Assembly (NCBI RefSeq): GCF_024166365.1
Contig: NC_064819.1
Span: 203,261,293 to 203,325,292 of the forward strand
Direction of reading: 5' to 3'
Origin: Elephas maximus indicus
Lineage: Eukaryota; Chordata; Mammalia; Proboscidea; Elephantidae
Length of the DNA: 64,000 bases
Part shown: in pieces, positions 43,911 through 54,214 of the stretch
Layout: every line of letters begins with the position of its first letter
Numbering within the stretch: the stretch's first letter is position 1
Notes under the pieces: generated by a model
The model's input: the letters and a program-made list of their open reading frames with translations, nothing else
What the model was told of the DNA's origin: nothing
The model's database searches: none
Made by a program: the position numbers and the translations under genes

Positions 43911-44119
43911 GGAGCCCTGGTGGTGCAGTGGTTAAAGCGCTGGGCTGCTACTGAGAGATCATCGGTTCAAACCCACCAGTCACTGCGCTACTTGGGAGAA
44001 AGATGGCAACCTTCTTCCATAAAGGTTACAGCCTTGGAAACCTTATGGGGCAGCTCTGCTCTGTCCTGTAGGGTCATTATGAGTTGAAATTGACTTGAAA
44101 GCAACCGGTTTTTTAATGT
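43911..44119 (+). mobile_element. AfroSINE, B-type head, nested in L1 UTR
   Basis: Starts GGAGCCCTGGTGGTGCAGTGG and ends GAAAGCAACCGGTTTTTTAATG. TACCTCCTA flanks it at 43902-43910 and 44120-44128; the joined flank restores the L1 word CTACCTCCTAGTTCC. Confidence 0.94.
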
Positions 44120-44869
44120 TACCTCCTAGTTCCTAGCCCAGTGCCTCAGGTCTTAAAAGCTTGTAAGTGGCCAGCCAAGGAACAATTGGCCTCTCTCTGC
44201 CTGGAGCAACAGATGAAGAAGGAAAGTCAGGCATAGGAGGAGGATATGGAATGTGTGGCTAATTGCCTCTATGAATAACTGCCTCCTTTGCCATGAGACC
44301 AGGAGAACTGGATGATGCCTGGCTACCATTATTGAACATTTTGATCAAAGATTCTAAAGAAGAATCCTGATCAAAAGGGGGAAATGCAAAACAAAATCTA
44401 AAATTCTCTTGGACTCCAGACTTCCCAGAGCCATGGGGGCTGAATGAACCCCTGAAACTATAACCCTGATATAATCTTTAAAACTTAAAACAAATATATC
44501 CCCTGAAGTCTTAAAACCAAACAGTAGTTTAGCTTAACCAGTAGAACGGTCTGCCTTGAGCATTATGCTCTCTTAAAAACTATCTATATAGGATCAAATT
44601 GATAAAAGTAACTTAAACATTAGATAGGAAACTTAGGGGGCAGTGAATTTATGTTAATGGAGGAGGAACGATTCAGAAAAGGAGGGTAAGAACAGCTGCA
44701 CAACTCGAAGAATATGATCAACATCCCTAAATGATACATGTAGAAACTGTTGAATTGGTGTGTGTTTTGCTGTGTATATTCTCAACAACCATAAAGTAAT
44801 TTTTTTTAAAAAACCAGCTTCCTAACTACTACTTGAGAATGTGTAAATTAGAACAACCTAAGAATGTTC

Positions 44870-45023
44870 AAAATTATTTAAAAGATTTTGAAATGTGTAT
44901 ATACCTTTTAACCTAGCAATTCTATTTCGGGAAATTTTTTTCTGGAGGAAAGGATATACACAGAGATTTTACTCAAGAATATTGACGATAAAAAAAAGAT
45001 AGAAAACTGGAAATAACAAAATA
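44870..45023 (+). mobile_element. Old L1 fragment
   Basis: ACCTAGCAATTCTATTTCGGG and the following GGAAATAACAAAATATA resemble an ancient L1 ORF2 end; a SINE lies at its right edge. Confidence 0.6.
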
Positions 45024-45034
45024 TATACAGCCTT

Positions 45035-45191
45035 GGAAACCCTGGTGGTGTAGTGGTTAAGTGCTACCGCTGCTAACCAAAGGGTCAGCAGTTCAAATCC
45101 GCCAGGCACTCTTTGGAAACTCTGTGGGGCGGTTCTACTCAATGGTGACTCAACGGCACCAGGTTTGGTTTTTTTTTTTTTTTTTTTTTGG
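45035..45191 (+). mobile_element. AfroSINE, A-type head, perfect 11-bp target-site duplication
   Basis: Starts GGAAACCCTGGTGGTGTAG and has a deletion across the CTGTCCTATAGGGTC region, then a T-run of about 21. TATACAGCCTT flanks it at 45024-45034 and 45192-45202. Confidence 0.95.
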
Positions 45192-45234
45192 TATACAGCC
45201 TTAGAAAGCAGTACCAGCCAATGGAGGAGTATCT

Positions 45235-45425
45235 GCCAGAAACACCTGGATTCCATCACCCCCTCTCGGGTTCTAAATGAGTGAACTTGAGCAGATAACC
45301 ACTCTGAATTTTCTGTCTGTAAAGGGAGACAATACTGTCTACTAAGAAACGTTATTATGAAGATTAAATGTAATAACATATAAAAAGCACTCAATACAAC
45401 TTGCACACAGTAGTTCTTTCCCTTC
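45235..45425 (+). mobile_element. MIR
   Basis: AACTTGAGCAGATAACCACTC, TCTGTCTGTAAAGGGAGAC, TTATTATGAAGATTAAATG and AAAGCACTCAATACAAC follow MIR core to 3' end. Confidence 0.75.
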
Positions 45426-45905
45426 AAGTTAGAGGTGTTTTGAATTACCAAATATGCTTTTCATGGACAACTCCAGAGAGTAAACCAGCCAGTTCTTCAT
45501 ACCTTGGTGTGAATTATTTTACTGTCTTTTAAATGAAAATAGAATTTTCACAGGCTGCTGTTGGTGAAATGGGTTTGTTATCTAGTCAATACCTAATATC
45601 TAAGGCACAATTATTACAAAGCTGTATATAAACTGTATCTCTATGAAATTGTCAAATGTGCTGAAAAAATGTAAAATGTAATTATGTCACGGTGAAATTC
45701 AGCTTTTAAAAGGCACAGGACACAGACTTTTTTGACTTTTAATTTTTTTAAATGCCACGTGGTGGAAAGGTATTCTTATATGTGTATAACACAGCTTAAT
45801 AGTTCTATTAAAATTATAATAACAGTATTGATCTAATTTTAATAAATCTTAAAAATTGCTCAAATATTTTGGTTGCCTAGAAATTTGTGTTCTAGTCCTT
45901 ATTTT
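45426..45905. other. Unassigned AT-rich sequence
   Basis: No nameable repeat. Confidence 0.45.
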
Positions 45906-46424
45906 ATTAAAGACCTCTTTAAAGTGTTAAAAAGCAAAGATGTCATTTCAAGGACTAAGGTGCACCTGACCAAAGCCATGGGGTTTTCAATCACCTCATA
46001 GGCATGCAAAAGCTAGACAATGAAAAAGGAAAAGAGAAGAAGAACTGATGCCTTTGAATTATGGTGTTGGCGAAGAATATTGAATATACCATGGACTGCC
46101 AAAAGAATAAACAAATTTGTCTTGGAAGAAGTACAGCCCAAATGCTCCTTAGAAGCAAGGGTGGTAAGACTTCATTTCACGTACTTTGGACAGGTTATCA
46201 GGACAGACCAGTCCCTGGAGAAGGACATCATGCTTGGTAAAAGTAGAGGGTCATTAAAAAGAGGAAGACCCACAATGAAATGGATTGACACAGTGACTAC
46301 AACAATGGGCTCAAGCACACCAGTGATTATGAGGATGGCGCAGGACAGGGCAGTGTTTCGTTCTATTTTACGTACAGTCGCTATGAGTCAGAACTGACTC
46401 ATCAGCACCTAACAGCGACATAAG
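45906..46424 (+). mobile_element. RTE/BovB-like LINE 3' fragment
   Basis: Starts AAAGACCTCTTTAAAGTG in the C-terminal coding region and ends CTCATCAGCACCTAACAGCG. A 125-codon frame at 46020-46397 keeps FELWCWRRILNIPWTAKR and GQVIRTDQSLEKDIMLGK, the RTE C-terminal domain. Confidence 0.94.
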
Positions 46425-46517
46425 TCAGTGCCAAAGGCTTTATAGTCATTTTGCTATTCAGTGATTTTCGTGGTAACTGGATTTATTCAAACATATAGAG
46501 TTTGGAGTGATAGCATA

Positions 46518-46677
46518 ACACCAAACCTACTGCTGTAGAGTCAATTCCCACCCATGGCAACCCTATATGACAGAGTAGAACTGCCCACAGGACTTCCAAG
46601 AAGTGGCTGGTGGATTCAAATCACTGACCTTTTGGTTAGTAGTCGTAGCTCTTAACCACTACTCCACTAGGGCTCCA
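46518..46677 (-). mobile_element. AfroSINE with 8-bp target-site duplication
   Basis: Minus strand starts GGAGCCCTAGTGGAGTAG; tail AGTAGGTTTGG. ATAGCATA flanks it at 46510-46517 and 46678-46685. Confidence 0.92.
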
Positions 46678-46889
46678 ATAGCATACTACAATTAGCTAAA
46701 ACTTCATATTGCACACAACGTTATAATGATTAATTTCACTAGAAACTTAAGGCTAAAGCATACCTCTAAATGATCAAAGACATATTTTACTTAGAGGAAA
46801 GGTAAGAAAAAGGGCTATAATCTAGAGTATAAAAGAAACACAAGGTAGTGTATGTAGTAAAAAGAACTAACACTTACTGGACACTTACC

Positions 46890-47038
46890 AGTTGCTGTGG
46901 AATAGACTATAGCACATGGCTGATTTTTTGGAAGTAGATCCCTGGTCCTTTCTTTCAAGGTGCCTTTGGGTAGACTCAGATCTCCAGCCTTTTGGTTAAC
47001 AGTCAAGCAAGTTACCCCTTTGCACCACCCAGAGACTC
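46890..47038 (-). mobile_element. AfroSINE, C-type, 3' part lost
   Basis: Minus strand starts GAGTCTCTGGGTGGTGCAAAG; the body lacks the GGGTCGCTATGAG section. Confidence 0.88.
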
Positions 47039-47045
47039 TATTGGA

Positions 47046-47233
47046 TGCTTAAGAAGCAAACATTGCCCTCGAATTGATTCATGGCAACTCCATGTGTTAC
47101 AGAGCAGAACTTTTCCAAAGGGTTTTCTTGGTTGTAATCTTTAAGGAAGCTGATCATCAAGTCTTTCTTCCATGGAAACACTGAGTGAGTTCTAGCCACC
47201 AACCTTAAGTAGCCAAGCACAGACGAAGGACCT
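47046..47233 (-). mobile_element. AfroSINE, C-type
   Basis: Minus-strand copy with ATTGATTCATGGCAACTCC, ACAGAGCAGAACTTTTCC and a degraded head. TATTGGA flanks it at 47039-47045 and 47234-47240. Confidence 0.87.
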
Positions 47234-47243
47234 TATTGGAGAC

Positions 47244-47790
47244 TGTCTCAACTATCTAGTGCAGCTATAACAGAAATACCACAAATGGGTGGCTTTAACA
47301 AAGGGACATTTATTCTTTCACAGTTTATGAGGCTAGAAGTCTGAATTCATGGTACCAGTTCCTGGAGAAGATTTTTCTCTCTCTGATGGCAACGGGTAAT
47401 GGGGTCTGTCAGCTCTGGGGGAGGATCCTTGTCATCAATCTTCCCCTGATCTAGGAGCTTCTTAGCTCAGGGACCCCGGGTCCAAAGGGCGCACTCTGTT
47501 CCCAGCTCGGCTTTCTTGGTAGTAGGCAGTCCCTCTCCCCTCCCTGTTTGATTCTCTCTTTTATATCTCAAAAGAGATTGACTCAAAATTCAACTTAATC
47601 CTGTAGTTTGAGTCCTGCCTCATTAAAATAACTGCCTCTAATCCTGCCTCATTAACATCATAGAGATTAGGATTTACCACACATAGGATAATCACATCAG
47701 AATACAAATTGGTGGACAATCACAATACTGGGAATCATGGCCTAGCCAAGTGAACACACATTTTTAAGGGACATAATTCAATCTATTACA
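47244..47790 (-). mobile_element. MaLR-like solo LTR, family member 2
   Basis: Plus-strand start TGTCTCAACTATCTAGTGC is the complement of the 3' end of the LTR at 14047; the other end reads ATCTATTACA. Flanks GAGAC (47239-47243) and GACAC (47791-47795) match 4 of 5, fitting a 5-bp duplication. CACAAATGGGTGGCTTTAACA is a family landmark. Confidence 0.72.
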
Positions 47791-47965
47791 GACACTTAGG
47801 GTATGCTAATTGCTTTGTATATGTTATCTTGCTTCATCTTCCTAACAACCCTAACAACACTATGAAGCAAGCTCATACAGTCAGAAAAAAAGAACTAGAA
47901 TGACCCATCCTTCTGGCTGTAAACCAAACTTGCTATTCTGCCTCTCGTAGGTACACAATGCTCTG

Positions 47966-48232
47966 TGGTTAAGTAACTGCTTCGTATTCCAACCTGACCG
48001 ATAAGATGGAGATGAGGATGAACAAGAGGTATGTGCATAATAAAGTTCCCAGGGCCTTACATGTTCCTTGACATATGGAAGATTCTAGTAAGTGTGAATA
48101 AATGAATGTAAAAAGACACCTGAGGGACAGGAAAGCAGGCAAGTCTTGCCAGAGGTATTCATAGAATTACTTTATGTTTTCGAGGAAAGTCCTGCTTGGA
48201 GAGAAGAATCCCTATTGTTGGTACTTTGTATA
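47966..48232. other. Unassigned sequence
   Basis: Short unique stretch between two LTRs. Confidence 0.4.
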
Positions 48233-48237
48233 TTGAC

Positions 48238-48719
48238 TGTCTTGGTCTCTAGTGCTGCTATAATGGAAATACCACAAGTGGATGGCTCTAACAAAGAGAA
48301 ATTTTCTCACAGCCTAGTTACAAGTCCAAACTCAGGGCACCAGCTCCAGGGGGAGGCTTTCTTTCTCTGCCAGCTGTGGATGAAGGTCCTTGTCCTCAAA
48401 CTTCCCATTGTTGGGGAGCTTCTCAGGTGCAGGGACCCTGTGTTCAAAGGACACGCTGTGCTCCTCGTGCTGCTTTCTTGGTGGTATGAGGTCCCCAACT
48501 CTCTGCTTGCTTCCCTTTCCTTTTATCTCTTGAGAGATAAAAGCTGGTGCAGGTCACACCCCAGGGAAACTCCCTTTACCTTGAATCAAGGAGGTGTCCC
48601 CAATCCTCTTAACGTAAAATTACAATCACAAAATGGAGGACAACCATGCAATACTAGGAAACATGGCCTAACCAAGTTAATACACACATTTTTGGGGGCA
48701 CATAATTCAATCCATGGCT
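48238..48719 (-). mobile_element. MaLR-like solo LTR, family member 3
   Basis: Starts TGTCTTGGTCTCTAGTGCTG on the plus strand and contains AAATACCACAAGTGGATGGC and GGGCACATAATTCAATCC as in member 2. Exact 5-bp target-site duplication TTGAC at 48233-48237 and 48720-48724. A 208-codon open frame at 48146-48772 crosses the LTR and both flanks and is accidental. Confidence 0.75.
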
Positions 48720-48899
48720 TTGACCAATTTATTGATTATATCATTTTAGTAAATATTCTTCTAAACATGTAAACACTACGTACACGGTAATAAAACCTAT
48801 AATTTAACAAAAAGAATTTTAAAACATTTCCATAATGATTTCAAATTAATTCAATCAATGTCTCACAAACATTAAATTGAAATCATCAACTAATACATT

Positions 48900-49050
48900 C
48901 CAACCACTGCCACCGAGTCTGACTCATAGTGACCCTATAGGACAGAGTAGAAATGCCCCATAGAGTTTCCAAGGAGCGCCTGGCGGATTCGAACTGCCGA
49001 CCTCTTGCTTAGCAGCTGTAGCACTTAACCACTATGCCACCAGGGTTTCC
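48900..49050 (-). mobile_element. AfroSINE, A-type head, 12-bp target-site duplication
   Basis: Minus strand starts GGAAACCCTGGTGGCATAGTG. AACTAATACATT (48888-48899) and AACTAATGCATT (49051-49062) differ at one base. Confidence 0.95.
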
Positions 49051-49062
49051 AACTAATGCATT

Positions 49063-49484
49063 AGGTATAAATACATTAGGTATATTTCATTGCTACAGAC
49101 AACTCACACAAATTATCACAATAATTATAAAACATCTTACTATATTTAAGTGGATTATAATGTATTTGTACCATGAATTTAAATTAACTTCATCATCCCT
49201 ATATTTATTTTCATTTTGGAAATAGTTTTTTCAGGCTCTAGACAGACAATATTCAAAATATTTTACAACCAGTACAGTTGACCAATCAGAATTGGGTGCC
49301 TATAGTACTGAAGCAAGGTTCTGGGCTCCTTCCCTCCCCCAGTTATCTCTGGCATAAATCCTTCAGTAGATAAGTTAGAAGAAATCAGGGAAGTGCTAGG
49401 GAGGGCTGAGGCATGACCAGGTTGGGGTATTTACCAACCTGAATGGAAATATTTCAATTTTCACAACTGATACAGCCATTCCCA
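49063..49484. other. Unassigned sequence
   Basis: No nameable repeat. Confidence 0.45.
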
Positions 49485-49690
49485 AGGAGTCCTCGTGGCA
49501 CAAACAAAGTGTTCGGCTGCTAACCAAAAAGTTGGCTGTTCAGTCCCACCCAGTAGCTCTGCAGGAGAAAGACCTGATGACCTGCTTCTGTAAATATTAC
49601 AGCCAAGAAAACCCTATGGGGCAGTTCTATTCTCTCAAAAGGTGTCACTATGAGTCAGAATCGACTCTGCAGCACCCAGTAACAACAAGG
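49485..49690 (+). mobile_element. AfroSINE, B-type, near full length
   Basis: Starts AAGGAGTCCTCGTGGCAC; B-box-like TGTTCAGTCCCACC; tail CTCTGCAGCACCCAGTAACAA close to RTE. Confidence 0.93.
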
Positions 49691-50574
49691 AACATCCATC
49701 TGCATACTTAGCAGCTGAATATCAGTTCTGCTAACAATAATAATACAAAATTTAGAGAAGAAAGACTATTTTTTCCAGATCAGCCAAGGTTAATCTGAGT
49801 TATTAACCAACTAATTCTCTTTGGGACATAGTACCTGTTTATACTATCCAAGAAAATTTGAGCCCTAACCAAAGATGATCTAATTGGCTCCCTTTTGTTG
49901 GCTGGATTTTGCCCACAATGACTTTCCAAATAATACAAATATCTGACAAATCAGATAATTTTTGGTATCTCGCACCGTTATGACTCTGTGTTATTTATTC
50001 CTGAGATTGTTTTAGAATGTTGTTTTCTCGTCGTTATACAGCCTTATTTTCATGCTATGGCATAACCCAGGTCTGGACTGGTTGGATCAGGCTATAACCC
50101 TCTGAAAACTCTGGTTAACTGTAATCCCATTTTTTCTTTCTCATCAGTAATCAAGGCTTACAGTGTTGACACAGAAGAGTTGGTTTAGAGGAGAAAGAAA
50201 AGAGTCAGTTTTGGACATGCTGCCTATGAGATATATTCGTATGGAAATGACCAGAAGCCACATGAAAATTCATTCCTAGCCTTTAGGAATTAAATCCAGA
50301 ATAAAAACCTATTGAAAACCACACACAGAAAAGCATGAATTTAAGGTTTTAAAAATGGATGAGATCATTAAAGGTGAAGGGAGGAAATGAGAAAATCAGG
50401 AGTAGAACCTTGGGGAATGCTCACATTTAGGTGGTTTGTGGAAGAGGACACTGATCAAAGATAATGTGAAAGCAACCTAAAGTGTGTAGTGTCACAGACA
50501 AAATCTAAAGAAAGAAAATGTTTTTAAAAAATGGAAGAAATGATATAGTATTGCTTGAAATGACCAAAACAAAC
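49691..50574. other. Unassigned sequence
   Basis: 0.9 kb with no nameable repeat or exon. Confidence 0.5.
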
Positions 50575-50940
50575 AAATAAATGAAAATGTTAATAACCTA
50601 AATGCCCATCAATCAGGAAGTAGTAAACCATGGTGCAGTAATCCTATAGAGGAAACCCTGGTGGCACAGTGGTTAAGAGCTACTGCTGCTCACTAAAAGG
50701 TCGGCAGTTTGAATCCACCAGGTGCTTACTGGAAACCCTATGGGGCAGTTCTACTCAGTCCTGTAGAGTTGTTATGAGTCAGAATCGACTAGACAGCAAC
50801 CGGTAATCCCATAGACTATTAAATGACCATTGGAACGAGATAATCTATGTCTCTATGACAACTACCATGGAAACATTTGCAAGTCATATCATTAAATTTA
50901 AACATAAATCACAGAATTAGATATACATATATATAAAATG
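50575..50940 (+). mobile_element. Old L1 fragment interrupted by a SINE
   Basis: ACCTAAATGCCCATCAATCAG to TGGTGCAGTAATCC, then after the SINE CATAGACTATTAAATGACC and TATCATTAAATTTAAAC; this follows an ancient L1 3' region. Confidence 0.65.
50650..50803 (+). mobile_element. AfroSINE, A-type head, 11-bp target-site duplication
   Basis: Starts GGAAACCCTGGTGGCACAG. TAATCCTATAG (50639-50649) and TAATCCCATAG (50804-50814) differ at one base. Confidence 0.95.
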
Positions 50941-51717
50941 ATATGGAATATGTAAGAGAAAAAGTTTTATGCAATATACATACGGATATATAAGAATATA
51001 AGTATTTGGTGGACTTGAAGTTTGACTTCCACACTGGAGAAGAGAGAAGGCATTGAGAAAAGGATGAAGCAGAACTTTCATATTTTAATTAAGGTACTTC
51101 TGCTTTGTTTGTGGCTTTTAACATAAGAATATTCTTACGTGCTACTTGGCCAAATGTCAATAAACCATATATATAAGTCAGCAACCAATGCTGTGCAAAG
51201 AAACCAAGTTGGATGAAACCAAGAAAAAGACCACTATTATTTTTCATGAGGAAGTTGTTAGTGGCCTTTTGATAGACCAAGTCCAGCATCCTGGTTAGGA
51301 AAGAATTATGATTACTAGGATGAGAATAGGTGAAAGTAGAGATTCACAGAAATGACTTACTAAAGATTTTCATCTGTGCCTGAAAGAAAGACTAAAGCAA
51401 ACAGGTAACCCATAGACCCTTTCAGGGGTAAGTCCATGCGAACATCTAGTGACCCCGTTGGACAAACTGAGTCAGTCACCAGGAGGCTTTTTGCTGGAGT
51501 TGTGGGCCAAGCACATTCCCTCTTTGTTCTCCAAGGTTATACAAGGGAGGAGATGTGTTTGGACCTCCAGCAGTGATTCTGATTCCATCTGAAGCCTGAT
51601 ATAAAAATTAACCCAGCAGAAGGCAGAGGAGAAATGTGAGCGGGAGTCTAATGATGAATAAGGCTCTAAACCTCACTATGTGGAACCAATGACATCTTTG
51701 GACTTTTCACCTGGGAT
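50941..51717. other. Unassigned sequence
   Basis: No nameable repeat; AT-rich start, then a mixed stretch 51400-51660. Confidence 0.5.
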
Positions 51718-52301
51718 GTTGTTGTTTTAGGTGCCCCTCAATTTGGTTCCAACTCATAATGACCCCAAGCACAACAGAATGAAACATTGCCCGGTCGTGC
51801 GCCATCCTCACAATTGTTGCTATGTTTGAGCCCATTGTTGCAGCCACCACTTCGAGCCATCTCCTTGAGGGTCTTCCTCTTTTTCACTGACCCTCTTTCT
51901 ACCTTATCAGGAAACTCTGGTGGCGTAGTGGCTAAGTGCTACAGCTGCTAACCAAAGGGTCAGCAGTTTGAATCCACCAGGTGCTCCTTGGAAACTCTAT
52001 GGGGCAGTTCTACTCTGTCCTATAGGGTGGCTATGAGTCTGAATCGACTTGATGGGTTTGGTTGGGTTTTCTACCTTACCAAGCATGATGTCCTTCTCCA
52101 GGGACTGGTGTCTCCTGATCAAATGTCCAGAGTAAGAGAGACAAAGTCCCACCATCCTAGCTTCTAAGGAGCACTATGGCCGTACTTCTTCCAAAACAGA
52201 TTTTTTCATTCTTCTGGCAGTATATTCAATATTCTTCGCCAGCATGTAACTCAAAGGCATCAACTCTTCTTTGGTCTTCCTTATTCATTGCCCAGCTGTA
52301 A
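51718..52301 (-). mobile_element. RTE/BovB-like LINE 3' fragment, split by a SINE
   Basis: Minus-strand 3' end: tail GTTGTTGTTTTAGGTGCC at 51719; coding part resumes ACCAAGCATGATGTCC after the SINE and ends near CTTATTCATTGCCCAGC, in the C-terminal domain. Confidence 0.93.
51907..52068 (+). mobile_element. AfroSINE, A-type head, nested in RTE
   Basis: Body from TCAGGAAACTCTGGTGGCG to GATGGGTTTGGTTGGG. TTCTACCTTA flanks it at 51897-51906 and 52069-52078; the joined flank restores the RTE sequence. Confidence 0.95.
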
Positions 52302-53230
52302 GAACCAATAAATTACACTTCTTTGCTTAAATCAGGATAGGTTTTTTGTCACTTCCTGTAGAAATAGTTTGGACCACATATTGTATGATTCCATTTACAT
52401 ACCTGGAAAACTTAGATGCCGCCTAATTATTTAAGAAAGAACACTTAAGAGTAAATTTCACAGATAATCTAAAAAATTTAGTGTGGGCATTAATTTTAGT
52501 GGTTGTGGTTGTCCCATGAGTTTTTCCCTATACAGCTTGCTAACCAACACTGAAATAACATTGTGCGTTTTGAATTTCACCTCCTCTCCTTCCGTTTCCC
52601 TCCTTGCTAATGGAGGTGTTTAATGAGTAGTGAAAATTCCCAAAAGGTGAATGAGAAAAAGACCTGAATAATCAATCCCAAAGGCTAAAGCAGCGAACCC
52701 CAAAAATACTCAGTCAAGTTGGTAAAAACTTTTTGGCCCTCAGAAGTTATCACTTTCACCAGATTATTCAGCCTGCCATACTACTGGAGAGTGAGTAGTA
52801 GATTTTCTTTTGCATGTTAACATTTGAAATAGTGCTATCAAAGATGGGTATCTTTATTATAAATATAAATCTGCTCCTACATCATTTTAGGGGACATAAT
52901 AGATTAAAGAATTAATAAAATGATGAGATTGTATTGGGTTCGTTTCATGGTTTTATGTCATATAACATAATTATATAATAAGTGCCCCACACAAAAGAAA
53001 TGTATGCAAGATGTACGTAAGTTATGAATCATAGAGATAAAATGAACACCTAGAACCTACTGTGCAATGTAAACACCAGAATATTGCCTGCTCCAAGGAA
53101 CCTACCTTTATGTTTTCCTAATCTTATCCCCATATCACCCCCAGAAAAAAACATTATTCTGAATTTCGCATTTTACATTCCCTTGTTTTTCTATATGGTT
53201 TCATTATATATGTACGTATCCCTAAATAAC
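52302..53230. other. Unassigned AT-rich sequence
   Basis: 0.9 kb; an L1-like word ACCACATATTGTATGATTCC at 52374 is the only hint of a repeat. Confidence 0.45.
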
Positions 53231-53465
53231 CACCTCACTTACTTTGGACACATCATCAGGAAAGACCAATCACTAAAAAAGGACATCATGCTTGGTAAAG
53301 CAGGGGGCCAACAAAAGCAAGGGAAATCGTCAATGCAATGGTTTTTCAAAATAACCGAAAAAATGAACTCAAGCATACCAACAATCCTGAGGACGGTGCA
53401 ACAGTTCCTTCTGCAATACATAAGTGGTCATGAGTCGACCAACTGGACGGCAACTAACAACAACA
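53231..53465 (+). mobile_element. RTE/BovB-like LINE 3' fragment, shortest copy
   Basis: CTCACTTACTTTGGACACATC, GGACATCATGCTTGGTAAAG and tail GACGGCAACTAACAACAACA. Keeps LTYFGHIIRKDQSLKKDIM in frame. Confidence 0.93.
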
Positions 53466-54069
53466 AATTAATAAAGCTCCTAAGAAATCGAAATCTTGTC
53501 ATCATGTCTCTAAAATACTAAATCTGGCTCATTTTTGTGTTTCTTTCTACCTTATTAATGCAATGTATAGGTTGTTGTTTGGGCTTTTGAAGAAACAGTT
53601 TCAGTCTGCAAAATTTTAACATTTTCCTGAATCATTGCTATGTCCTTTTTAAGGTAAAATTAGAAGGCGAGCAATATGGCAACTGTGTATGAAGTTGTTA
53701 TCTGAGCAAGAATGAGTTGCGTTACTCACTAAAGGGCCTAGTATATGGCATTGGAAAGAAGACCACCATTCAGCACAGAAAGAGAGAAATCCTAAAACAG
53801 CAGCAGATTTCCCAAGGGATCCTATGTCATGATGAGGAAGGATTACAGGAAACTTCTACTAACGCTTTATTTTCCTTCCTGAAGCTCCGGGAGAGGTTTC
53901 AGTAACTCAGTGAACAGGTCAATAGCTACTTACGCTATAGAGTTACCCGCAGCCCTCATTATAGCTTATGCCTTCCCTACTCTTTTCTAAACCTTTTGTC
54001 AGAAGTATTTAATCCTTTTGTTACCAATAAATTGCAACTCTTAGTCAAGTTTGGGTTGTGAAGCAAGTA
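53466..54069. other. Unassigned sequence
   Basis: No nameable repeat or exon. Confidence 0.5.
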
Positions 54070-54077
54070 GTTAATTG

Positions 54078-54206
54078 CAGGAGCCCTAGCGGCTTGCTTC
54101 TGTAAAGATTACAGCCAAGGAAACCCTCTGGGGCAGTTCTACTCTGTTACGTGGGGTCGCTATGAGTCGCTATGAGTCGACTCCACAACACGCAACAACA
54201 ACAGCT
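54078..54206 (+). mobile_element. AfroSINE with internal deletion
   Basis: Head GGAGCCCTAGCGG joins directly to CTTGCTTCTGTAAAG, so the B-box region is deleted. Tail CTCCACAACACGCAACAACAA. GTTAATTG flanks it at 54070-54077 and 54207-54214. CGCTATGAGT is tandemly doubled near 54158. Confidence 0.92.
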
Positions 54207-54214
54207 GTTAATTG

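Larger units (their letters stand above)
43593..44810 (+). mobile_element. L1 3' UTR, second subfamily, with two nested SINEs
   Basis: ATGTACAACCAAAAACC, CTTAAAAGCTTGTAAGTGG, GAGACCAGGAGAACTGGATG and TTGAATTGGTGTGTGTTTTGC form a UTR related to, but distinct from, that of 34396-36745; both share the GGGACATCT, CAATTGGC and TTAAAAGC landmarks in order. Confidence 0.8.
46855..47965 (-). mobile_element. Possible MIR split by two SINEs and an LTR
   Basis: 46855-46889 (AACTAACACTTACTGGACAC) and 47796-47960 (TTTGTATATGTTATCTTGC, CTTCCTAACAACCC) look like successive parts of one MIR on the minus strand, separated by younger insertions. Confidence 0.5.

Noticed and set aside
48146..48772. Plus-strand open frame of 208 codons
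   Set aside because: It spans a MaLR-like LTR in antisense together with both flanks; no protein family and no splice context.
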